In this document: piece by piece, positions 54,674 to 64,000 of the stretch
How the letters are laid out: the number at the start of each line of letters is the position of its first letter
Position numbering within the stretch: the first letter of the stretch is position 1
The notes under the pieces: generated by a model
Databases searched by the model: none
What the model saw: only the letters and a program-made list of their open reading frames with translations
What the model was told of the DNA's origin: nothing
Program-made: the position numbers and the translations under genes
Source of the DNA: Bolinopsis microptera
Taxonomy: Eukaryota > Ctenophora > Tentaculata > Lobata > Bolinopsidae
DNA length: 64,000 nt
Assembly (NCBI RefSeq): GCF_026151205.1
Contig: NC_087072.1
Location: 7,798,084 to 7,862,083, forward strand
Reading direction: 5' to 3'

Positions 54674-57493
54674 CATTTGTTATCTGTCATCTGTAAAGTT
54701 GTAATACTAATATCGTACTATCTTGATGTTTCCTCCTAATTGTGGCTTACATACAGAATGGCATACGTTTCTGACCACGAATCACACTTGACAATACTTC
54801 TTTAGTGCCAATAATTGTACGTGTTTGAAGTCTTGATTTCATTTCATTAGGACCTCTAGTGTTGATCGGATGACTGAATTTTATGTTTTATTTCTCCTTG
54901 ATACTATATTTCAAAATCATGTAAGGTACATAAACTGGGACATTAACATATCCCACAGAAATGAGGACCGCCAAGGAATGAAAAACTAAATCTAATATAG
55001 ACTATATCATAGAATTATAATAATGCTACATGCGACACGCTCTCAAATTGCTAATGAGCGGACTAATCATTATTATATTTGGGCACGCGCTTAGTAACCA
55101 TAGAAACGCGCTCGATCCAATTCCAGTATATTGCGACGAGTGTTTACATCACTAAATTAGCTGTAACTTTGTGTGATTATCTGCGATCTTGCTAATTTTA
55201 AGGCGCTGTGGCTAAAATCATCCACCGAACCAACAGGCAAAATTTCAGAAAGATCGCACCCAGCGCCCATTTCGGCCTCACGAGTAATCAGCTCGCGGTG
55301 GGCTTTTTTACTTTTTTACTGCTTTGTGCTTGCTTCTTTTGTGCTTTCTGTTCATGGTTCAGGAAGCTTGAAAAGCTAAATAGCGCCGCACACATGGACT
55401 AGTGTGCGGGCGCGCCAGGTAATTACAAGCTGGAGTTAAAAGGATTATAACCATCGTCAATCCTTCCCAGCGCGCACCAAGTCCAAAATTATTTTATTGT
55501 TTCATCTTATCTGTTTCATTTTATTTGTTTCATCTTATCTGTTGCGTGTTTCAAATTGCACTGTTAATTGTTTTTAACAAATTTCATGCTGAAAAACTAA
55601 TTCAATGCCAGGATGTAAGGCATTGGCTTTATTTATTATATATATTATTCGCATAAAATAATTTTTTAAAAGAAGCGCGCAGCAGTCTAAACACAAATAT
55701 ATGCACCAAAATTTAATTTTACAATTTACAAAATTCTTTTGACGACAGCTTTGTTTGTGCACACTATTGTTAATGAAAACGGTTAACAGTAAAATTGTGT
55801 GTATGTCTATTGAAGGAGACCCTTGCAAGATTTAAAATCTTTTAGTCGGGCACTTACTTAATATGACTACATAGTTGCCTTTTATCGCTAGAGTGCGCGA
55901 TTCGACTTGATTTATGGGGCACTTGTGGTCTTAAGGCACATGGGAGTTGCAAAAACCTAATTAATTCCTTAGATTGAATTGAATTCAATTCAATGGTGCA
56001 TAGATTGTAGATCATTCAGTAGTGAATAGGGCTTGATTGTACTTAGTGGACTCAAACTTGTAACCTGTCGATAATAAGCAACAACTGATTTGCTAATTGT
56101 TTCCATTTTTATTCTGCGTAAAATCATTCCACGATTTTGAGAGTATCAACTTTCCCTGCCCGTTCATGCTGCATAACTATCTGTCTTACATAAACGTGTA
56201 AGCTGTGTCCCCAGCTATTCGATTGGATGTTTAGTCTATTGGTTGTGATCTGATGTATTTGGATCTTTTTTTTGTTGATTTGTATTGAATTTTGATGGGA
56301 TACATTTTGTATGAGTAAATCATTTGCTTTTATGACTCATCTGTGAATTAAAGATAATAGCAACTGCTCTAAAGTTCATTTATTGCCACGCCTAGTTTAG
56401 CTTAACTTTTTAAGATATGCGTGATCAGCTAAATGCCCTTGTTGGGTCATTTTCCTCAGATTTTTCCTTCGTAATGTCTGAATTAATCAGGTCCTCTAGT
56501 TCTGACATTTTCGGTTATTTGAGGTCACTTTCCCAGATTTTGTTTGTACCCGTCAAGATGTCAGTTGATACAACAATTTTAATGTGGCTGGTTTAATGGG
56601 TTATTGTGAATATTGCTTGTTTAACCAATCAAGTAGATCGGTTAATTTCCTCCATTGTCACTGTGAGCCTCTCTTCAATTAAGGCTATGCTATGCATAAC
56701 CTTCATTTCGCCATTGGTTTTAATATTCAATATCCTTTTATCGTGATTATTTTCAATGGTTCTGGTATTGATCCATGTTGCTCTAAACACATGGGTTGCT
56801 CAGAGTTATTTTAAATGGATTTGAATTGAAAGTAGTGTAATGGGATGGCCTACAAGCCGAAGGATCTTTTACAAGGCCTGCCATGATAAATTTCTAATGG
56901 CTTGATGATTGTGCCGTACTATCTCTGACCAAGGCTTTACTACATGGGTGTAGCAACCACTTCTTGTGTGAAGAAAATTTTAAGGACAAATGTGACATTT
57001 TACCTTTTTAGTGCTAAAACGTAAAACATGTCTTCAATGTGAAAATTCAGCTCAAGGCTCCTAAAGGAACTCCTCAATTATATAAGACAGGCATGCAACC
57101 ACTTAAAGGGCGGCAGATTTTAGAGTTCACTTTGTTAGTACTAAAACTCTTGGCCTTTTTACTGAAGTGGGAGTGTCTCATGATAATGACAGGTGGTCAC
57201 ATTGTCGTTGGTCCTGTTGACTGTTGGGCCTAGACGTGACAGAGGATGAAAGCTTTGTCAAGCTTTCGCTTTCAAACCATTGAAAATATTGTAGAGTTTC
57301 ATAAAGGTTTTAGTCAATGTTAAGTTTGTTAACTGATGCTAACCTTCTTAGATCTGCTCTTGTAATTAGTAAAGAAACTGGTTGTTGTTGACCATACTGT
57401 GAAAATCATATTTATTATTTATTCAGTACATAAAAATGATTGAGAGCAAACTTTTGAATTTTAGACTTAATTAAATTTATGTGGTATTTGTAG
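54674..57493. other. Intergenic or promoter-proximal, no gene recognised
   Basis: CG-richer stretches at 55080-55450 (GCGCGCC, CGCGCTC, ATTGG-like words) could be the promoter region of the gene whose exons start at 57494, but no element is decisive. 55280-55300 is the complement of a 21-bp word at about 43632-43652. A threefold TTTCATCTTATCTG-like repeat lies at 55500-55542. The frame at 57039-57233 has no motif. Confidence 0.4.
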
Positions 57494-58275
57494 GTTATCT
57501 CAACAAAGATCGTTACACACAAGTCAAAACGTTCCTGATGCTGCAAGTTGTGTTCTTCAAATTCAACAATGGTAAGGTCCTAGCCGGTAATGATGCCACA
57601 AATCAGCACAAGATCTGACATTACCACAAAATGACTCTTTTCAATGATTCAAATATTACATTTAGTTAAATTCAACTTGCCTGCATTTGATTAATTATAT
57701 ATCCTCTTTTTATCAACCAATCACTCAAAATACTTATAAGTACATCACCGAAGCAAAACCATTTGTTTTCTATTATTGAACTACAGAGTGTATTTAAATG
57801 TACATTATGCGATTCTTAAAGTGCTAATTCTTTGTTTCTGCAGCTTAGCAAAATGCCTCCTGTAAACCCTAACATAACAATGAGCAGACACATTCAGCAA
57901 ACCAACGAGCGATTGGTTCAGATAAGACAACAACTCAATAAGTGAGTAGTTGCAGTTATTGTATAAATATCACACTAAAACTTTTAAAAGTACAGATTAA
58001 TTGCCAGACAATGTCATCATATCATTACAATATTAAAAGTATTAAGTTATGTACATTCTTATCTTTAAAACTTGGATAATTGCTTGTAAACTTGGATGAT
58101 CTAATAACAGGAAATTATGATTTCAGTATGTCGCAGTTTGAGGCTGCAGGAAAAGAACTGTTGGAATGGTGTGGGGATGCACGAGCATACACATCACATT
58201 TTGAGAACAACTTGATGCAGTGCCTTCAGGTTGTCAACAACGTTACACGCACTGGAACAGTCAACCCTGATATTG
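57494..58275 (+). CDS. Unrecognised gene, first exons (partial)
   Basis: A non-coding exon 57494-57571 (acceptor TTTGTAG, donor GTAAGG) is followed by exon 57844-57941 with the start ATG at 57853 and exon 58127-58275 (acceptor TTTCAG, donor GTTAGT). Joined, they give 79 residues: MPPVNPNITMSRHIQQTNER, LVQIRQQLNNMSQFEAAGKE, LLEWCGDARAYTSHFENNLM, QCLQVVNNVTRTGTVNPDI. It is helical, Gln-rich and without signal peptide or TM, resembling a small coiled-coil subunit of a nuclear or cytoplasmic complex. I do not recognise the family. The continuation downstream is not established: a candidate exon 59145-59204 has good splice sites but the best frame (INDDLLPPPLKTISLKC) is out of phase. Confidence 0.6.
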
Positions 58276-61200
58276 GTTAGTATGGGTAATGTAGCCCTGA
58301 CATTCCACTATAATGTCATCAGAATGTTACAATGTGTTTGTCGGTTTTTATGAATTGGCACTGAACAGTGTTCATATTTCATCTAGTTCTTTACGTGCTT
58401 ATTTAAGCAAATGAAAACCTTCTACGGCCTCAACTCTACCATTACTACTGCCCGATTACAGCGCAGCCGTACATTAACCAGTGTATTACATATTGTAGAG
58501 TACTTCTCCTGACACATTTAAACAGTGATAGTCCCGAGCTCCGCTACTTACTTGATGGGGGGGAGGCTATTTAATTACTTTTACCATGTATATAATATCT
58601 AGGGCCAGCAGCTCTCACTTCCATTGACTCTCCCCCGTACAATAAAGCGTGTACTACACACTACTCGCACAACAACTGGAAAGGGTATTTCTGAAAAGTA
58701 ATACCCACCTAATTGTTTATTAAGAGCGATTAGTTGGTATCATCTGGTGTCCCCTGCCAGTCAACATGCTGCACTCACACCACGTGACCGCTCTCCCCCA
58801 ATGGGCTCATTCAGAACTCTCTCTACCTCCCCTGTCAGGACCCTGTGGGTCTAATTACAAATTAAGGACAGCTTGTGCACTAGTTGTTAAGCGAAGGCCG
58901 CTATTTGAAGTGCCAAATAAAAATACAAAGCGTGCATACAGTGCAGTGTGGAAGTATTGTACCCATTATGCCCTTATTTCCTCACCCCAAACATTCACAT
59001 TTTAATGACCTAAATGTCTGCTCGCAGTTTAGCTCCTATTACAAATTAACAGCCAGCTGCTTGTCAAAGTGTGATTTGTGTGTCGTGTTGTAGTTGTTAA
59101 GTTGATTCAGAACGCGATTATTAACCACATTCCCTTTTTTTCAGCACACAGATTAATGACGATTTGCTCCCACCACCGCTCAAAACTATCTCCCTCAAGT
59201 GCAGGTAATAAATCGCGCTTTCCTCTCCTATCAAAGTGTAAATCGTAATTACTGGCTTTTAAAAGCTTGCTGCAGAATCCGACATATTCTCTCTGAAGCC
59301 ATGTGAATCAATCTTTATGCAGTCAAGTAAGCGTTTAAATAATTGGAAGAAAAAACATGGCTCAGCTTGCCATTTGAATAATTCTCTTAAAACACACCAG
59401 CAGAGCAGCGGAGCTCCGAACACAGTTTTAACACTCTCAGTTCCATTGTGATCGCGTGTAAATTTGGACTATATAATGTATTTATTATTTGATATTTCTA
59501 GACATACTTAAATGATTGGCAAGCATACAGAGCTTGCCTGCTTGATATATGAATATGTAATGAATTTTTCATTGAAACTAGTTTGTAGAGTGAGAGAGAG
59601 AGAGTGGGGGGGGGGGAGGGGGGGGGGAGCTGCAACAGAGTTGCTACTACTTGTGGTTAGGATCATTTTGTTTTGTATAAAGAGTGAGCCCCAATATTAT
59701 GCCTGTGTTATACCAGTGTTATACCTCTCTCTCTCTCTGCAGCAGCAGTACTGGGGATAATTGATTTCAATTTGTTACATCATGTGTACTCGAGCCACAA
59801 AATATGAGAGAACGTGCTTTTGTCGTCTTCTGCTCACATACCATGTCCACTGCCCATATATATATATACCTTAGTAGTAGATCCTCTTAGCTGTTCTGGT
59901 GAAGACGTTCTGGTTGGGATTAAAACGTCACTTTCTCAATCGTCTCATTTGACCACGTGGGAAAGTGACTGTCATGTAAAAGTTTGTAATGAAATGAATC
60001 ATCAAATTATGTACAGCATACTTGTTATTAAATTCTTTTTTCACGTGCAAATTGACTTTAAACACAGTGACAATCCATCGAACATCGTATAGAACAGTGC
60101 TTGCCAATTAATGTCTCACTTGTAGACTGCGCATGTTAAATGTTAATTCTAGGAGCAAGCAATGGAGCGTTCGGTAAAATGTGATGTAGCTTTTTAGCAA
60201 AATTTCATTAATCATGTTGAACTGTTGCATTTCCAGGGTGACTGTTGCCCGTATGATGTTTAAAATATAATATAGTACAAGCTGCAGCCCTCTATATATT
60301 GTAACAGTCACGTGACGGTATTTATTGGATTGCCCTTTCTGGACTGTCAAACTTGAGCAATGATTCATCGGAAATACCGTTGTCAATGATAAATCACACA
60401 ATATATATGGTGAATAATTAGATAATCCATTTGCAAACCATTTTAAATCATTTGACTAGAGAGCTAACCGGAAATGCTTGCAGATGTGCATTCTCAACAC
60501 TGAGAGATAGTATTGCGCGATCAGTTACTGAGAATTTAAAATGCGTAGGCTACCTACAAGTAGCTATATAACATGACTAGACTATCTGCAGCAGTCTGAT
60601 AGCTTGCTCTACCAGAGATTATTATGGAGTTTCCAAACAATATCAACTGCGGCAGTAGTAGCCGTAGTATTATTGCTTGAAATAATAGGAATGGATTGTG
60701 AATGTGGCAAATTTTCTTCACACCTGTTTGATTCTTTAGAAATCCTTTACAAAAACTCATCGAGACAATTATTTGGCCACAACATTATTTACCCGAGCTG
60801 CTTCACATGCCTTCATTACCAGCGGTCGCCACATAGTTTAGTTCGTGCGACATAACTTCGAAGACTGGTGGAATTTCTCCAAATTCCAACACAATCTCAT
60901 TTTTGACGAATGCAACTCTGGTAAACATAAAAAGGTTTAATAATAATTTATCACCGTACCGGGTACTCGTGCTGTTTTCATGCAAACTCCTTATTTCCTA
61001 ACATCATGATCTACCCACAGTAATACTTATCTCAGTTTGAAAATTAAACTTTCATCAATTGTCTCTAGCACAAGACAAATGTGCTACACCCAGCACGCTC
61101 CTTTTGTTGGCACAATAACTCTTCAAAATAACGATCATGCAGAAAATAACTTTGCAGAGATTTAGAAAAGTTGCCACCTCCCCACACGTACCGTCAGTAC

Positions 61201-61920
61201 CAATCAATTAAAGGATCTGCCGACCTGGTACTCACACAAAATAGATACTCTCTCTCCCCACCAGACACGCTCCTGATCAATTGATCATTTGTATCTTTGT
61301 ATTGAGTGTCTCTTTTTAGAATGGATCCGGACTGTTATTGTGCCACGGCCGCAAACTACTGATTGGTATTATCGCGTCTATTTTAACGGCCCGTTGCTGT
61401 GAGAGTGAGTGTTTGGCAAAAATTAAGGATCTTGTGATTGTTTGAGTCAACTATGCAGAGTTCCGCTAGAACCAGACGACAATGACTAAACAGTCATTAT
61501 TAGATTATTAAGCGGCATCTCACCAAACCAAACTAAGGTCTAACAGTTGATTTTGGCTGAAGTTACGGCCGAAGATTACACAATTAAATTGTAACAAGTA
61601 TCACAACTTTTCCGATTATAAGCACCAAGCCGAAATTTGACAAAGACAGTTGGAGAGAGATAAAACTAGAGCTGAGACTTGAGTACGGTTCAATTAATGA
61701 GATAGACGACAAATCGCTTTAGGTCATGAGACCTGTTATACTGTTAATATCAATATTAAACTTCAAAGTTATTGCGCCAATTTTATTACTTTTGATCTTA
61801 ATTGATTTACTGTCAAACCCCACTCAGCAATAAAGGATTAATGTTTAATGTAACTTACAAATATGCTGTTCGTTTTACGGAAAAGCGGTGTCTTAACTCT
61901 TACTTAAGTTGACAAATTAT
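58276..61920. other. Possible introns of the preceding gene; no exon proven
   Basis: Contains the candidate exon 59145-59204 (CTTTTTTTTCAG acceptor, GTAATA donor). G-rich and GA microsatellites lie at 59590-59630 and a CT run at 59722-59738. The remaining frames are short and motif-free. Confidence 0.4.
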
Positions 61921-61922
61921 CA

Positions 61923-62246
61923 GTGTTCCTTATTGCAAATACTCCACAAAAGGAAAGAAACAATATAACATTAACCCGCTCCTCTTCAGAGTTGATAGCA
62001 CAATGGACGAACGATATAAACAAGCTACTTATGATGAGAGGAAACAACGGAATGCCGGCTGACCAGAACAACGGACCTCACGTTCAACAGGGCATGCCGC
62101 CGCACGGTCCGGGACCTGGGCATGGTCCGGTACCTGGGCACGGTCCGGGGCCTGGACCGCAGCAAGGGTACGTTCACTTTCACTACAACCATTGCATGGG
62201 GGGGGGGGGGGGGGGGGGGGAGGCCGTGCACATTTCATATTGTTAA
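61923..62246 (+). other. Open frame with Pro/Gly/His-rich segment
   Basis: A 107-residue frame reads …ELIAQWTNDINKLLMMRGNN, then PPHGPGPGHGPVPGHGPGPG, GYVHFHYNHCM, a poly-Gly run encoded by a G tract, and EAVHISYC. An acceptor-like CTCTTCAG lies at 61981-61988. The PGHG repeats are a tandem 18-bp-type DNA repeat, so the composition may be repeat-driven. It could be a C-terminal exon of an unknown gene or chance; no family recognised. Confidence 0.25.
62198..62220. repeat. Poly-G tract
   Basis: About 22 consecutive G residues ending the Pro/Gly/His-rich open frame. Probably length-variable. Confidence 0.95.
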
Positions 62247-63260
62247 TTACAGTATTACATGTAAGATATAGTGTTAACTGCCCGCAAACTGATTTGTAGA
62301 TATCGGTCTCGTGTACCCGCTCTGTAAGTTTGTTTGCACCGCATACTCAGAAGGCAAAATTGGACAACTCTCTCTAAGTATTATCAGAAACTCATTTAGA
62401 TGTCATCTGATCGTCGCTCGCCAAGTTCCGTTAACCGCTTATCTGCTACCTCTATCTGAGTACGTGTTCCCCTATCTGAGTACGTGTGTCCCTCTTCAGT
62501 ATTATCATGTTAATATTAGATCAGTCCGTGACTTGATACTTCTTGCTTCAACAAAACTGAGGAGTATTATTATCTTACAAATCTGCTTTATTTTCGTTAT
62601 TGACGACACTTATGCCACTGAATTTAACCGAAATTCGTAAACAGAGAAACATTTTGGTTTGATGCTGGTTACTTTAATTAAGAAAGACTCGCTCCACACA
62701 CATTACACAACGTCTGAAACTTTGATAAGATGTTTGCAAGTGCGTGAACACGTCCGGAATGTCATTCTACCCATCATGAAATAAAATGCCCAGGATTCTG
62801 ATAACGATTCCATTGTTATCGTAACAAGTGGAACAGGTTCACAATATGCGATATTATATTTGATTAACAGGTCACTCACCATATATTCATGATTTAATAT
62901 AAAATACATTATCGGTGAGAATAAATATTTGGAAAATATGATTAGATTTGAGGGAAATACGATACTTTACATATTGTACAGGCCGTCACCAGATGTGCCA
63001 ATGAAGTGCTAGATATTCAATTGAAATTGGGGACATTCCTTGTCTTACTGGTCCCTCTGTTGTGGTGAAACCCCTCTAACCTCTCTTGCTACAACGATTG
63101 CAATGGCGACTCTCTTACCCAAAACCGAGAGGCGAGAAGTCGACTTTTAATTTAGGCTTTAAAGCAGCTCTCTCCATATTATCATGAATAACTCTAAGTA
63201 GTCATTATTATGAATGTGGTAATGCAAACAGTGTGCACAGCTCTTCACTCAGTCGTCTTT
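62247..63260. other. Intergenic, no gene recognised
   Basis: AT-rich sequence; the 109-aa frame at 62311-62640 has no motif. A short direct repeat TATCTGAGTACGTGT lies at 62453-62488. Confidence 0.5.
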
Positions 63261-63267
63261 ACTGGTG

Positions 63268-63270
63268 AGG

Positions 63271-63301
<31 letters not shown>

Positions 63302-63316
63302 CAGGAGAGAGAGAGG
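63268..63316. repeat. (GA)n microsatellite, imperfect
   Basis: GA repeats interrupted by GAAAGA and GCAGGA over about 48 bp. Confidence 0.9.
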
Positions 63317-63485
63317 AATCATTGTAATTCAATACCAATAATAAAAATTATATATAATACATGTTTGACACTTTGTCGATCACTTGTAGGAATTGTGGAA
63401 AACGCTTTTAGGGTACATGTTTACTGTAATTGTTAGGCTACAAGTCGTGTCCGAGGTGATAATCTGTAGGGGACATTCGTTTCTA

Positions 63486-64000
63486 CGGTTACAGTCTACT
63501 CAAATAGTGGTTACCAAGGTTACAGTCTACTCAAATAGTTGTTACCAAGGTCACAGTCTACTCAAATAGTTGTTACCAAGGTTACAGTCTACTCAAATAG
63601 TGGTTACCAAGGTTACAGTCTACTCAAATAGTTGTTACCAAGGTTACAGTCTACTCAAATAGTGATTACCAAGGTTACAGTCTACTCAAATAGTGGTTAC
63701 CAAGGTTACAGTCTACTCAAATAGTGGTTACCAAAGTAACAGTCTACTCCCTCTACTCAAATAGTGGTTACTAAGGTTACAGTCTACTCAAATAGGGGTT
63801 ACCAAGGTTACAGTCTACTCAAATAGTGGTTACCAAAGTAACAGTCTACTCAAATAGTGGTTACTAAGGTTACAGTCTACTCAAATAGTTGTTACCAAGG
63901 TTACAGTCTACTCAAATAGTGGCTACCAAGATTACAGTCTACTCAAATAGTTGTTACCAAGATTACAGTCTACATAAATAGTGGTTACCAAGGTTACAGT
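63486..64000. repeat. 31-bp minisatellite, runs off the window
   Basis: About 16-17 units of GGTTACAGTCTACTCAAATA followed by GTGGTTACCAA. Variants include GTTGTTACC, ACTAAGG and CCAAAGTAAC, and one unit near 63745-63760 has an internal CTCCCTCTA insertion. Units are contiguous with no unique spacers, so it is not a CRISPR array. The array is cut by the window end. Confidence 0.95.

Noticed and set aside
59145-59204. Third coding exon of the 57.8-kb gene
   Set aside because: Splice sites are good, but the protein-like frame does not match the phase left by the previous exon, so it is reported only as a candidate.
62311-62640. 109-aa plus frame
   Set aside because: No recognisable domain, no clear splice or transcription context, composition like surrounding non-coding DNA.
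63486-64000. CRISPR array
   Set aside because: Units are contiguous 31-bp repeats with no unique spacers, in a eukaryotic genome.

Overview
The window is from an animal nuclear genome, and the contents suggest an invertebrate, possibly a non-bilaterian such as a cnidarian. It is AT-rich, has short exons with GT-AG introns, long microsatellites, several LINE clades (CR1/L2-like, RNase-H-bearing and L1-like), hAT, Tc1/mariner, pogo and Harbinger-type fragments, and TTAGGG-like blocks. I cannot name the species from sequence alone. No bacterial genes, rRNA genes or CRISPR array were seen.

Layout. 1-12 kb is intergenic: a non-autonomous hAT element (1471-2386), a 5'-truncated CR1/L2-like LINE (about 3408-5780) with a 149-bp hAT-type MITE inserted in its reading frame, and the 3' end of an RNase-H-bearing LINE (9.5-10.0 kb). 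12.1-16.8 kb is a 4.67-kb foldback element: long, nearly identical inverted arms built of satellite-like repeats around the 18-bp palindrome AAGCGCTTATAAGCGCTT, flanked by an 8-bp target duplication. It ends about 0.7 kb upstream of the first host gene.

17.5-27.7 kb (+) is a choline-transporter-like gene of the SLC44 family. I resolved it as 16 exons with consistent phases, giving a 749-aa protein. Its introns hold a Tc1/mariner-type MITE, an internally deleted LINE, a pogo/Tigger-like MITE and a second, reversed copy of the CR1/L2-like LINE. The 3' splice site of exon 11 is duplicated in tandem. 28.7-33.5 kb (+) is a nearly full-length LINE with two open ORFs: ORF1 carries an SGNH/GDSL-esterase-like domain, and ORF2 carries endonuclease, reverse transcriptase and a C-terminal CCHC finger.

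37.7-40.6 kb (-) is a multi-exon gene for a four-transmembrane protein resembling the LHFPL family, with one GC-AG intron. 44.9-47.8 kb (+) holds exon-like segments bounded by splice signals whose phases do not join, probably a decayed gene. 48.7-52.5 kb is a 3.77-kb element with 913-bp inverted terminal repeats that begin AGT and end ACT and a 6-bp target duplication; this is the terminal structure of Polinton/Maverick elements, but it has no recognisable protein genes. Next to it is an L1-like RT remnant. 57.5-58.3 kb (+) holds the first exons of an unrecognised gene. The window ends in a 31-bp minisatellite that runs off the edge.

The host genes (SLC44, LHFPL-like and the 57.8-kb gene) are independent loci and do not form an operon. 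Most of the structure between and within them comes from layered transposon insertions, many of which can be ordered by nesting.
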